Below, piece after piece: positions 12,094-23,281 of a stretch of 64,000 nt of DNA; positions within the stretch are counted from its first letter, which is position 1, and each line of letters begins with the position of its first letter. The position numbers and the translations under genes are program-made. Below the pieces are notes generated by a model. It made no database searches. It was given only the letters and a program-made list of their open reading frames with translations, and had not been told where the DNA came from. The DNA is taken from NCBI RefSeq assembly GCF_000149955.1, contig NC_030993.1:3426166-3490165 (forward strand). The letters are read 5' to 3'. Origin of the DNA: Fusarium oxysporum f. sp. lycopersici 4287 (lineage: Eukaryota > Ascomycota > Sordariomycetes > Hypocreales > Nectriaceae).

Positions 12094-13292
12094 ATGGCTT
12101 CCGAACCTCGACAATACCATCCTCTGACCTGCCACGGTCATTCTCGACCTGTTCCTCATATCGCCTTCTCTGCCTTTGAGAAGGAAAATGAGAAGGAAAT
12201 TGAGAAGAAGACCGACAGCTTCTTTCTGATCTCGGCCTGCAAAGGTGCGTCAATGTCTTGTCTCAACAGAGCGCATATTGACATGATATAGATGGCAACC
12301 CTATGCTTCGAAACGGTATGACCGGCGACTGGTAGGTCACTGTCAACTGGATCTAGTAGCTCCTCTGACTTGCATAGGATTGGCACTTTTATCGGTCACA
12401 AGGGTGCTGTTTGGCAAGCTAGACTGAGCCCTGATACTTGCAGCGCAGCGACTGCATCGGCCGATTTCACAGCGTGAGTATTCTCCGTCACAAAACCCAG
12501 CTCCGCTGACATTTGCATAGCAAAATTTGGGACACCTACTCCGGCGAGTTGCTCTATACGCTGCAACACGATCACATTGTCCGTGCCATTGCCTACCCTC
12601 CCGACAACTCGGATCTTATCGCGACCGGTGGTTTCGAGAAGAAGCTGCGCATCTTTGATCTCTCGGAGCTGTCTTCTACTGGGTCCCCTGCTACAATCCC
12701 CGCCTCCGCTGGCTTCGAGATCGGCGAAGGTGTTCATACTGGTTCGATCAAGTTCATTTGCTGGACCCAGGACCCTAACATCGTTGTGACCGCATCCGAC
12801 AAGACAATCCGATGGCTCGACCTGCCTAGCCGGGCCTGTATCCGACACGAAGTTCTTGATGGAGACATCAAGTCTTGCGAGATGGTGTCACTGGATTCCC
12901 AGTATGCTTCCCCTACCGACATTGGCGGCGGATTGCCAGTTCTCGCTGTTGCTGCTGGAAAGACGGCGTACTTTTGGGGTGGTCGCAATGCTATGGACGA
13001 GCTCAAGCGCTTTCCTCTGAGCTACACTATCGCTAGTGTTGCGCTCGACCTCAAGGGTCGCAAGCTAGTTGTCGGTGAGGAGCCCGGCACGTGGGCCAAG
13101 GTTATCCGATACGACGATGGAAAGGAACTCGATGTACACAAAGGACATCACGGACCTATCTGGTCAATTGCATTCTCGCCTGATGGCAAGATGTATGCCA
13201 CAGGATCGGAGGATGGTACCATCAAGCTTTGGAAGAATTGTGAGGGCTTCTACGGGCTCTGGCGCGGAGGCGGAGAGAAAGTTGCAGAATAG
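12094..13292 (+). CDS. STRAP-type WD40 protein (serine-threonine kinase receptor-associated homologue)
   Basis: Seven-bladed WD40 protein of the STRAP/UNRIP family. In animals it binds the SMN complex and signalling receptors; in fungi it probably acts as an RNP or signalling scaffold. Exons 12094-12244, 12292-12331, 12378-12473, 12521-13292; introns of 47, 46 and 47 nt, one flanking a 40-nt exon; 352 aa, the family length. Diagnostic blocks: LTCHGHSRPVPHIAFS, GHKGAVWQARLSPD, SADFTAKIWDTYSGE, GSIKFICWTQDP, GHHGPIWSIAFSPDGKMYA and the closing TIKLWKNCEGFYGLWRGG. Splicing restores the WD units (DW-IGTFIGH, TA-KIWD). TAG stop at 13290-13292, with an in-frame open extension beyond it described separately. 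Confidence 0.92.
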
Positions 13293-13487
13293 GAACGCAG
13301 ACTGATCTCTACATCCACGGACAATTCGGAGGCTGATGCTAAGTCCGAGTTCTCGTCCACTACAAAGGGTAGTAAGCGTGACATGGCCAGTCGCGCGAGT
13401 CTTGGACGCTCATTCAGAACTGAGAGCAGCGAGCACTCACACCGAACAGGCAGTCCTCTTGGCTACCTGTTCAACCATCACTGGTGA
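13293..13487 (+). other. in-frame open extension after the STRAP stop codon
   Basis: Directly after the TAG the same frame stays open for 64 codons to a TGA at 13485-13487. The would-be peptide is Ser/Arg/Thr-rich (SKRDMASRASLGRSFRTE). It may be ordinary 3' UTR: an open run this long has roughly a 5 percent chance in random sequence. It could also be a readthrough or alternative 3' segment. No splice junction that bypasses the stop was found. Confidence 0.3.
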
Positions 13488-13928
13488 TTAGCTGTTTAAT
13501 GGGGAGCTTGTTGACAGTTGATATACGCATTTTGAAGGGAGATTGAGAAGTTTTCTATGTTAGACACGACACAGTTTAGTGGAGATGGCCTCAGAGGCCG
13601 ATGATGAGGGCAACAGATTAAATACCTATCTACAGACGCTTTAATACAATAGTGTACTATCAGCCGACTAGCTATCCAGCCCGTCCAGTCAATCTCAATG
13701 CCATCATTTCACCTCACTTTAGTCCTATCGTCCAAGTAGGCTATCTACTCTCTATCTATAGAAAGTTCATCCAGTCTACCTAGCCACAGTTAGTCAGTCT
13801 CTATTCTACGACCAAGATCCCAATTCAGGGGGCGCATACTTAGCATTGCCCAAAAGACCTCACCAAGAGAAAAAGCTCATTCACAAATTGTGTACAACTT
13901 TAACTTCTGCAGCTTACGAGGGACACAT
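13488..13928. other. intergenic, convergent 3' ends
   Basis: Rich in ctat/gtcta steps (about 13,660-13,810). No gene seen. Confidence 0.5.
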
Positions 13929-13953
13929 CTACTTCGCGGTACGCATCTTGGCC

Positions 13954-14322
13954 TCACGCAGAGCAAGGCGGTCGGCCACCACGACCTGACGGTCGAATTC
14001 GTGCTGGTAAGTATTCGTGCTGGTAAGTACGTTCATAGTGCGACTGGCGGTCTCCGTTGCCGTCTTTGAACTCTCCGAGCATGCTGCGCGACTTCACAAC
14101 GACAGTCCATGGGTCGTCCTTGATGGTGGGGATGAGTTCCCAAGGCTCGGTGGCGTCCTCAGGGTGGATGACTGTGCTCTCCTTCAGGTCACGGTCCTTT
14201 TCTTCGTCGGAGGGGCCCTTGATCAGAGTGGTCACCTTCTTGACCAGCATGGAGAACATGCTGGGCTTTGTGCACTCCGCGGGCCACTTGAAGGATGGGT
14301 CAGATGGCATCTGCATTCCCAT
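13954..14322 (-). CDS. small hypothetical protein, C-terminus frame-shifted by a 16-bp duplication
   Basis: Not recognised. ATG at 14322; 122 aa as it stands. It starts with MPSDPSFKWPAECTKPSMFS, then has a Lys-rich helix (VKKVTTLIKGPSDEEKDRDL) and an acidic/aromatic block (EDATEPWELIPTIKDDPW). The frame ends ARIRPSGRGGRPPCSA. A perfect 16-bp tandem duplication (13997-14028) lies inside the C-terminal codons. Without one unit the frame would run on to a TAG at 13931-13929 with a helical, well-biased tail (FDRQVVVADRLALREAKMRT), giving about 125 aa. So the present C-terminus is probably a recent or erroneous frameshift. A neighbouring small gene (14800-15069) has a vaguely similar layout. Confidence 0.6.
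   Translation of the reverse strand: MGMQMPSDPSFKWPAECTKPSMFSMLVKKVTTLIKGPSDEEKDRDLKESTVIHPEDATEPWELIPTIKDDPWTVVVKSRSMLGEFKDGNGDRQSHYERTYQHEYLPARIRPSGRGGRPPCSA
13997..14028. repeat. perfect 16-bp tandem duplication inside a coding region
   Basis: attcgtgctggtaagt occurs twice back to back (13997-14012 and 14013-14028). Because 16 is not a multiple of three, it shifts the frame of the overlapping gene. Confidence 0.95.
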
Positions 14323-14348
14323 GATGGCGGTTGAGTCGGTGTGTTGGT

Positions 14349-14590
14349 GTGTTGGTGTGTTTGGTGTTGTCGTGGCCGAAGAGTCCTAGGACAGTGAAGA
14401 AGGCTGTTGCGTCCAAGTTGAGATGTGCAGGTTAGTGTTTGGTGATATCTGTAGCCGGGGAGTCCTGGGGATAGCGTAGAAGGTTGTCGTATAAGGCGTC
14501 CAAAGTTGGGTGTGTAGTTGGTGTTGGTAGGTTGGTGTTGATGGTTGCTGATCTCAAGGAGTCCGGGTGGAAGTGAGGTCGAGGATGACT
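14349..14590. repeat. degenerate tandem repeat, about 85-90 bp, three copies
   Basis: Copies start near 14349, 14434 and 14523. Each has ttggtgt or ttggtga, then a g(a/g)gagtcc core, and the first two share gaaggytgt.g...gcgtccaa.gttg. They lie directly upstream of the small minus-strand gene, so within its leader or promoter. Confidence 0.55.
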
Positions 14591-14799
14591 GAAGGAAAGA
14601 AATGAGAGTTGGATTTGGCCAGAGACATCGAGAATATATACGCTCAATCTCGAGGCGATGGCTGCTTCGTCGCGAGATCTCTTGTTCTACTGGCACTGGC
14701 GAGTTTCGTCGAACAGCCAGCATATCTCTCTGTCCCTACCAGTCCATACACCTGCGCAACTGGAAATCGCAGTGGCAGCACAGTCGCCAAGCTGGCAGC

Positions 14800-15069
14800 C
14801 TAATTCATCCACCGTCGTGAATACAGGAGATCCTCCTGTTCGCGCGCATTCATCTCGAGCTCCTCGCTCGAAGTGCGATTGTCGTCGCTGTTCGCGAGAT
14901 CACCATCGAGTTCATCATGATCAACGAAATCCCACTCTTCACCGGTCTCTGCATCTGTAATAGTGATGCTGGGGTTGCTACAGAGTTGGTACTTGGGCAT
15001 CTGCTCCTTGACATGCTGCTTGGGGGTCTTGGAGAAGATTGGCCAGAGGGTGTTTTTGAGGCTGGACAT
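14800..15069 (-). CDS. small hypothetical protein (89 aa)
   Basis: Not recognised. ATG at 15069, TAA-type end at 14800. Starts MSSLKNTLWPIFSKTPKQH, followed by a short polar linker, ITITDAETGEEWDFVDHDEL, and an acidic tail ending YSRRWMN. No signal peptide or membrane segment. The layout (short basic N-terminal helix, then an acidic W-containing block) recalls the neighbouring 122-aa protein, so the two could be diverged tandem duplicates, but similarity is weak. Codon use is reasonable for this genome. Confidence 0.45.
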   Translation of the reverse strand: MSSLKNTLWPIFSKTPKQHVKEQMPKYQLCSNPSITITDAETGEEWDFVDHDELDGDLANSDDNRTSSEELEMNAREQEDLLYSRRWMN

Positions 15070-15564
15070 CACGGGAGGCTTGCTTGGTGGCCTTGCGGCT
15101 GGCTTCGGAGGGAGAGGCGAGAGTAATCATGATTGCGATGGTGTCTTGTTACCGAGTTACTGGAAGTTGTTGATGTTGATGGTGGTGCTGGTTTGGCAAT
15201 CAAGGCACTCGTCGCAGTATGCTCGGGGCACAAACAGAAGCCCAGGAGGCGGAATAGAGTTGACGAGAGAAAGTAGCGATTGCATAGTAATTGAATGGCA
15301 AGTGTTGTGTATTTATTGCAGGTATTGAGAGTGAATCAGCGTCCTTGGCCATTGTTCCCGATCAGTTCGCTGATCCGAGCGGCTTGTGTGTGAGCAGTGG
15401 CAACCGCCGCAGAGGAATTGGCAGGCTAGAGAGCTCTATTATTAGTGCAACAAGAGTCAGAAAACCAATTGGAACCTCCGAGAGAATGTTAGATGAGCTT
15501 TTGATGACAATGGTGGTTGAGGGCTGTTCAATTGAACATCGCTGCGCTAGGGCGGCTGTTCCAT
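15070..15564. other. intergenic, upstream of the small minus gene
   Basis: No gene seen. Its right end may contain a very decayed copy of the 345-bp repeat that follows. Confidence 0.4.
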
Positions 15565-17640
15565 GACCTCAGTTTTCTCGCAACAGAACAATGGAAACAA
15601 ATCGCGCATGCTTGGACATACTCTAGTAAGCCGAGTGATATAGGATATTGCGAAATTCAGGTCTAAAGAGCATTCGTTGGCCGCCAGCAATGGAGTGGCT
15701 CGATGGTGATGATTGGCGACTGACCAGCGGAACGAGAGCAGCGACATCACAACAAGGCATTTCTTAAGACCGATTCACTCTAGCGAGCCTCAATAGATAT
15801 AAAAGAGATCCTGAGATTGTACGCCGAACAGTTTGTCTCCATATCTTTGATGTCGAGGATGGCAGTCTTGGACTCTCACAGTATCAGGGAGAGTCTTACG
15901 GCGGACCTCAGCTTGCTGCAACAGAACATCGGAGATGAGTCGCAGTTCTTTAGACAAGACCTAATGGAGCGGGAGATATAGGATATGGTGAGTACCAAGT
16001 CAAAAGAGCTTTCGTTTATCATGCGTGATATGGTGTCTAGACGATGAAGGCTGGCGATTGACGATTATGCAGCAGAACGGCGAGCGAGGACACCACAATA
16101 AGCGCCCCAATTGGGCTGATTTCACTTAGTTAGCCGTAGAGATACTAAAAAGAGCCCTCAAATGAGTACGTGACAGTTGATCTCATTATATTTGATGTTT
16201 GGGACGGCAGTGTTGACCAATCTCGCAGCATCAGTGAGAATGTTGTCGCGGACCTCAGCTTGCTACCACAGAACATTTAGGACGAGTTCAGCTTCACTAC
16301 AGATGCTATAATGACCAAGGTGATACAGGCTAGTAAAAAAACTAAGTTAATAAGCTGTCGTTCGTATAAGCAATGTGTCTCGACGGTGATGGTCGACAAC
16401 AGACGATTGCGCACCTGACGACGAGCCGAGACACCACAACAGACGTTTCAATTGACTACTCTGAATTCAGTGAACACTAATACACATAAGAGGCATCCAT
16501 TAATCGGTGGAAGGGAAGTTAATCTCAACATATTTGATGTTGGAGCCATGAGACACGGTGACTGAGAGTCTTGATCAGTCTCGCGACATCAGCGAGATGA
16601 ACATAGCAATTCCTGGCAACAGAACAATTGATATGATCTGTATTACCTCGACACATACTCCAATCGGTCGAGCGATACTCTAAATTGTAGCAGTCAAGCA
16701 ATAGAGCCTTTATTCGCTATTATTCGATATGGTGCCTTGCTGGTCACGATTAAGGATTGCGTACAGAACGACAAGCGACGACAACAAAACATGGTGCCCA
16801 ATGGACTGTACTCACTTCAATGAGTTTTAACATACATAAAATTGATCCCCTAATCATTAAATGAGCATTTAATCTCAATTGATTTGATGTTGGGGTCGTT
16901 GGGCGCGGTAATGGCAGTCTTCGGCCAGTTCCATAACGTCACTGAGAATGGATCGTGGAACTCAGCGCGGAAAGGGTAGAATAACAATATAGATGAGTCA
17001 CGATCCCTCAGACATACTCTATTAAGCCATGAGATACATAATATTACTAAATCTGGGTTAGTAGAGCTTTTGTTCGTCATGGGAAGACATGCTGCTTCGA
17101 TGGTCGATTGACGATTGTGTACACAACGACATCACAAGAAGATGTGCAATTGAAAGAACTCATTATAGTGAGTCTTCGCACATCCAAACTGATTCCATAG
17201 TAAGTAAGTGAGTAGTTTATCTCATTATGTTCCTGTTTGTGCCCGTTCAGCGCGATGACGGCCGTCTTGGCCAGTCTCGTCGAGAATGTTGTCACGGACC
17301 TCGATTGGGAGAAGGCGGCAACTCATGGCAACAGAACAATAAATATTGCTAGAGTTATACTAGTCACCATATAGTAGACTGAGCGACACAGGCTATCACA
17401 GAAGCGAAGTCAATTGAGCCCATTTGTTCGTCGCGGGTGATGCTTCCATGGTCAATTGACAAACACGCAGCGAGACGATGAGCCGCAACATCACAACAGG
17501 ACATTCCGATCGCCAAGCCTCTCTCCAGAAAGTCATAACCCCTTCTACTTGGCACTATAAATTGGTTTATGTATAGTTTATCTCTCTATCTTCCTTCCTA
17601 TGGACATCAAGCAGCGAGCGACTCGTGCTGTCGCAGTTGG
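15565..17640. repeat. ancient degenerate tandem array, unit about 345-350 bp, six copies
   Basis: The anchor (g)gacctcagcttgctgcaacagaaca recurs in recognisable form near 15565, 15904, 16251, ~16600, ~16953 and ~17297. The gcaacagaac part gives spacings of 338, 348 and 350 bp, then about 356 bp averaged over the last two units. Each unit also carries, in the same order, gatgg..gattg.cga, acatcacaac, a cactt.agtgag block and tttgatgtt.gg..cggcagtcttg. Copies are perhaps 55-70 percent identical by eye. No unit is open over its length. Confidence 0.75.
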
Positions 17641-18190
17641 CAACGCTGCATTTCACGACAATGACTGCCAATTCGGATCAACCATCTTCATGGGCCCACG
17701 TGAAGTTATACTCACTTAGCTCTCTCAAGCTTCTTACTTGGTCGCATCCGCGACGTGCGGCTCTACGACAATGTCCTCGTGTCTTGTCGCGATTGAACCA
17801 ACTCGCCAGCATCCCATTTCATGACATTGACTGGCATCATGGACAAAACATCGTCAAAGCTCAAATGAATGAATCTCAATTGAATCTCTCGAGGCCTAAG
17901 CTAACCTGGGTTGTAATTGCGATATGTGTTTCTGCGACAGTGTCTTCCTGCGTGTCCAGTCACGACAACGCTGTCGCGCGCATCACTGACACTTCATTAC
18001 ACGATGTCAACTGCTATGCTAGACAAATGATGATGAAGAACTTAGACCTCTTAGCTTTTAATTATTTCTCTTGAACGCTCGACTTTGCTCGGCTGCATCC
18101 GCGATATGCGGCTCTGCGATAATGTCCTGGTGTTGAACGACGAGCAACGTGGTCGCAATTGAACCAGCCCTCAGATGCTCGCCTCACTTC
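17590..18190. repeat. second degenerate tandem array, unit about 165-177 bp, three to four copies
   Basis: Recurring blocks: tttcacgacaatgactg (17651), tttcatgacattgactg (17817), attacacgatgtcaactg (~17994); and gcatccgcgacgtgcggctc (~17743), gcgatatgtgtttctgcgaca (~17920), gcatccgcgatatgcggctc (~18098). The array adjoins the 345-bp array; twice its unit is close to that period. Confidence 0.6.
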
Positions 18191-21100
18191 ATCTCACTCC
18201 AACTCATCCACGCGGCGTCAAATCCGCCGAAAGTGAAAAGATGATTAATTGAGATTCAATTTCTGTTTCACTGCCTCTCATCAAATCTCAATTCCTGACT
18301 CACGATCCGACATCACGGCGTCTCGACCCCCTCGTCGGCCGACACGGAGCCGGACCTCAAGCTCAATCACCAACGACTAACGACCAACACGAAGTACAGC
18401 AGCACTTCCGCTTACATAGTAGATCTCAATTCCTTCAACCTGAGACCGCTAAAAAAGAACCACCGCATCAAACCCCCCCGCCTCTTCCGGCATCGCAGTT
18501 CTCAACCAGCAAGAGCACGAGTTTCGCGCATGCACGGGATAATAATAGCCAGCCACCTCCACTCTGTCAAAAAATTAGCGCGCGATGCCATGTGGAAAAA
18601 GCGCCAAGATCTTCAACTCGACCTTAATGTCACCGGATGCGTTAGACAGTGGATCAAACTCATATCAATCTCACAATTGTTCAATGAGATTATGCCTCGT
18701 GCCAATTAACTTCACCGGTGTGTCCCAGATCCAAAGATTAAAAATCGCGGCTCCGAGTTGTCCGGTCCACGGTGTCAAGACCGCACAGCAAAAATTTCTT
18801 ACACATGGCTTAGGCATCTTTGACGTTTGCGTCTGGAACGGGCTACGACCAGGATAAGTTCTCCTCTCTGAATCTTGGCTACGAATCAAGTGGATCTCAA
18901 CTCATTGCTAGATTGGCGAGCTGAAGGCACCGTATAGCCCAGAGCAGAAAGGAAGAGTGTTGATCAGTGGGCGGAGCGGGATGTTACAGGGCGAGGTGAG
19001 ATTCGGCAAACAACAGAGAGAGGGAGATCCTGCAGTGTTGTCTTGGCTAAATGAAGAGGGGGGGGGGATTAAACTGCGTTACGCAGTGAAGGATGCATTG
19101 GCGTATGATGTCGATGCACGTAAAGCAAGGAAAAGATGGCAACGAAAGAGGATGTGATCAGAAAAGACCTTTTGTCGCAAACGAAAAAAGGAATAGGGTG
19201 GCTGATTAAATTACATGGGGAAGTGTTCGTTCGTTTGTTCGTGCACGAATTTATGAGACATCATGTTTTCTCGCTGTTGGTGTCACATCTACCATCCGGG
19301 GTCGAACACGAATTGAGGGGGAAGCTAAAGTGGCAGAGGCCTCAAGACAAACGGCCAACGCCAACACCAACATTTTTGTCTCAGCGTAGCATTCACTCAA
19401 TTAGAGACACACAAGAAAAAGGAGAAGGAATGTCTTGAGTTACAGCACATGAACGCCACAGCGGAACAACGTTTGACAAAAAACGAAAACGACACCCTCG
19501 TGAATTGGGGATCAAAGCTTGGGTAGCTTAGCTCATGTGGAGACGAGACGAGAGAGAAGAGGACAGAGCTTCCCCCGCCCGGCCGAGCGAGCACCAACTG
19601 AAGCATGAGCTTATGCAGGGTTCCATTGTGTGTACCCAGCTTCAATTGAGTCTTGGGAAGAGACGAAATAGCTTCAGGTCGTACAAGGAAGAAAAAGGCT
19701 TGGGTGACATCACCTCCCCCTCGAACGATTGAGGGGAAATGACAAGGACTAGATGAGGAAATGGAAAGAGTCGAGATGATCGTGTTGCGATCAACGAAGC
19801 ACAGACACCGGACGCTGCCGTAATCGAACCAAGAAATGTGACAGAGGAGATTGACTTTAGATTGCTCCAGTCAAACGACAAAGACCAGATACTACGTAGA
19901 TGAGAGGGACGGGTTGAGATGAAATGTCAGAGCTTGTGAAGCAACTACCGTAAAAAGAAAAGAGAGCCTTTGCCGTGACAATGTCATGTATTTTGCAGTG
20001 AGAGTCAATTTGCGCGGAGAGAGAGAGAGAGAGAGGGTAGCATTCCATTGACACACACTGGTTTATGGAAATGGTTAGCCGACGCGGCCCGCTGCAGGGA
20101 CGTTTTACGCCGCGCCATGTCACAAAAAACAAAAACCAAAAAAAGCCAGAACCAACACGGAATTCCTCCCTCTAAACTCAATGTAACTGTGACTGATTCA
20201 GCTGCGCGAGCCCGTGAATTAAAATTTGTGGCTGATTTAGAAAAGCACGGGCAAAGGAATGAGATTGAGTCAAGATGCTATGCCTCATGAAAAGTGCGGA
20301 TCCGAAGGCTGATTGATAGCTTGACACGCTAGGACAGGGCTGATTGATGGCATCCCAATTTCTGTGGGGATGATCAAGGGATTGACACTTCAACGTCATG
20401 TCGATCCTTCACCAAGATATAAAAAATAAAAAAAAACAAGAAAAACGAGAACGAAATACGATAGTGAAGAGGATCATATCAGAATGAACATCTGCAATTG
20501 CCCGTCACTTACCCATCGTGATGACAAGTCCCTGCTGCCCAAATACCTTCAACGTCACCGTGTTTCAGCCCTCCCTCTCTAAAGATGCCACTAGCCGCGC
20601 CGCGAGATGCCGCAAAAGACGCCGCAAGCTCTCCTCACCCCTCTTGGTGTTCCTCTCCCGCTTCTGTAACTCTACGGTGAAGACCCGGTGAATCTCAGAA
20701 CGCGCCGATAATAAAAAAGGTACGACGAGGCCCGCGTTTAAATGGCGATTCCCGAAACACCGTTCTCGTGATACCGTAAAACACACCATCAAACGGACGA
20801 CGAGAGGCACGTTTCGACGATTATTTCCCGCGATGCAGCCCAGGTCCCCTCGCACCGAAAACTTAGTAGGGGAGTACATCTAGCCTAACACGTGCCCTCC
20901 GTTCCGGCCCCCTCCGCTCACGCGTTGGGTGGGCAGGTCAGTCCAAAATGGGCTGTTAGCAAAATCAGGCCACTTTTCATCGCAATCCCGGTTATTCCAC
21001 CACCACGGGTGAAATCTCAACGATGGGGGGGGGGGTTTTAATGATGTGCAGCGTTTGAACTTGCTTTGTTCCCGGGACAGCGGACGGGAGGCTGCTTTAG

Positions 21101-23278
21101 TGGTGAATCATCGACCCATTGCGACGTAATTGATCCGAGGAGCTGTGACGATTTTGTGTATATTCAGAGATTCATTGAGGTAATTATACGGATCAACATA
21201 CGGGCAAGGTGAAGTTTCGGGAGAGAGTCAAGATTGCTTGGTGGATGAATTGAGATCGCGGGTATAGACAGCAGAGATAAGATGGAGGTTGATTGAGAAC
21301 AGACGTCGACATGGGGGTTTTAGGTTGCATGCACGGCATTCAAACAGAGTGGGAACGAAAACATGTGTCTGTCTGTATACCCTCACATTTTGCATCCAAT
21401 TCTCGTTCCTGGATGCATTTAGCTTTTAAATGTATCCGCTTCATCTACGCGACGATAGCACAATCCCTGACACCCGACCGGTCTCGACCATCAATTGATC
21501 ATATCAGCATGTTTTAAATCTGCATGTTACAATTATTTCCCGACAATTGTCTCACAACGACTCCATCTTCGGTGTTCGCCAAAAACATTTAGAACGTTTG
21601 GTTGACCTAGGCCTCGGGATGTTTTTTTTTTTTTCTTTTAACCCACGAAATGTCCAACGGCGATTGACCTCGCCACGCTGCGCGGAACAGTGCCGGGGGA
21701 GCTCTTTGGACGAGGGGGGCGTCTGGATCGATAGGCGAGGAGCGAGTTTTGTTCGCTTCGGTGAATGCGGATTTGCTTCTGAAGAAAGAAAGAGACGGGA
21801 AACGTTTAGTGCTGTTTTATTTTTATTTTTAATTCTAGCCTTGAGTTTTACTGGGCTGAGGCTGATGGTGGATACGTCTCACGAATTATTGAATCCTTTT
21901 GATGGATATGCTTAAGAAATGGCCGCGTAGCGCAGTGCCTGAGTGTTAGCCCGCATATCAATTGATGTGTTACATTCACCGTTGGAATAAAAAAAAAATG
22001 CGTGTCTCGGCACAAACCCAACGCCTCAGACGACAATGTCTTGAATGATGATAACAACGTCGGTTAGAGACAGCTTTGACATTTCGCTACGGGATCAACG
22101 GGCAGCTTCTTTTGCAAACGGCGAGCCAGAAATGATTGACTCGCGAGTCATGATTGGGCGGCACGGACAGTCTGACAGCTCTGAACAGGGATCAGTGCTG
22201 TTCTGGACCTTCTGGAAATTCCGAGGCGCATCGGGTAAGGAATTTCTGACAGCTTCTCAATTGCATTAAACCCAGAAGCATTTTTAATTCGGTAGTTGGG
22301 TATACCACGACGTGTCAACATAAATGTCAATACGTGGGTAGAGAAAATGCAGGTAATTGGCACAGCGGAAATCTTCAACAGCCTCGCTTGCATCCTCGCA
22401 CAGGGCACTCGTTGACTTTGGTGACAACCATTGAATTCTAGAGCGCGCCGACACCGTCGATCAAAAACGGACCGGGGAGCAGTTCAGCCGCTGGGAATAA
22501 CAATTCGTTTGCGCATGTGCGTGCGTGCGTGCAGCATCTGTCAGTAGCCGCTGAGCTTGAGCGTTTGACTTGGACTCAGAATAAAACAGGGCTATTGAGA
22601 TCTCGATGAGAGATGTACTTGTGAGAATCCCATTCCCAATTACAGGGGGTCGCCGAGGTGAACAATCCCTGGTGAGAGAGTGAGCTTCAGACGGAAGACG
22701 GAGTGCGAGGACCCCCGAAAAACGAGCGAGAGAGAAATGAAAAAAACGACCCATGATGGTATCAAAAGTGGTCAATCAACTTGCCCATCCTCTGAATCCC
22801 ATCCCATGGCCCATGTGCTGTCTTCCGTGCCCGTTTGTCCCCCTTCCCGGCTCAGTTATCCTTAGCTTAGCTACCACCCCCTGGCAGCATCCTTAGTGCT
22901 ACCCCCCGCCAAGCTCGGCAGCCCCCGCCGCTCGACCTACGGGTCGTATGACGCGGAACAGACTCGTCGGGCGCTGTCGCTCTTGCTAGCAACTTGAACA
23001 GCGCTCCTCTTATTTATTTTATTTTGTTCTAGGTTGTCTATATATCGCTTGCCCCGTCTGACCATTTTCGGTTTCTGGAAGCACAGCATCGATATCTGAA
23101 TAACATCACAGTCCTCTCACCACCTGCACACCACGACCTCTCCATCTACAGCAGTATCTCGTCTCACCATCTGGCACCCCCTTAAACATATCCACACGCC
23201 CCGAGCATAAAGATACAATATCACCACCTCAGCCTTTCAAGCACCACCATCAGTCAACCATCGACTCTGCAAACCTCA
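18191..23278. other. 5 kb gene-free region upstream of the bHLH gene
   Basis: No convincing gene on either strand. It contains simple repeats: G9 at ~19062, a (ga)n tract at ~20020-20035, G10 at ~21026, T12 at ~21620 and a gtgcgtgcgtgcgtgc run at ~22520. The last 400 bases before 23280 become C/T-rich and free of ATG, which fits a transcription start region and leader for the bHLH gene. A long regulatory region is common upstream of fungal transcription-factor genes. Confidence 0.5.
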
Positions 23279-23281
23279 CAA

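Noticed and set aside
1..15069. Biosynthetic gene cluster in the left part
   Set aside because: The genes (glucanase, SRR1-like, copper protein, Doa1, STRAP) are unrelated housekeeping types; no synthase, tailoring enzyme or cluster regulator is present.
15565..17640. CRISPR-like or phage array from regular spacing
   Set aside because: Units are ~345 bp, diverged throughout, with no short exact repeats and unique spacers, and the genome is fungal.
17625..18074. 149-codon plus-strand open frame
   Set aside because: It spans several units of a degenerate tandem array, has no family features, and its openness follows from the repeat composition.
18585..18857. 90-codon plus-strand open frame before the large intergenic region
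   Set aside because: No recognisable domain, no clear splice partners or codon bias; treated as chance.
21920..21960. tRNA-like stretch (ggccgcgtagcgcagtg)
   Set aside because: A-box-like sequence, but no B box or foldable cloverleaf follows.
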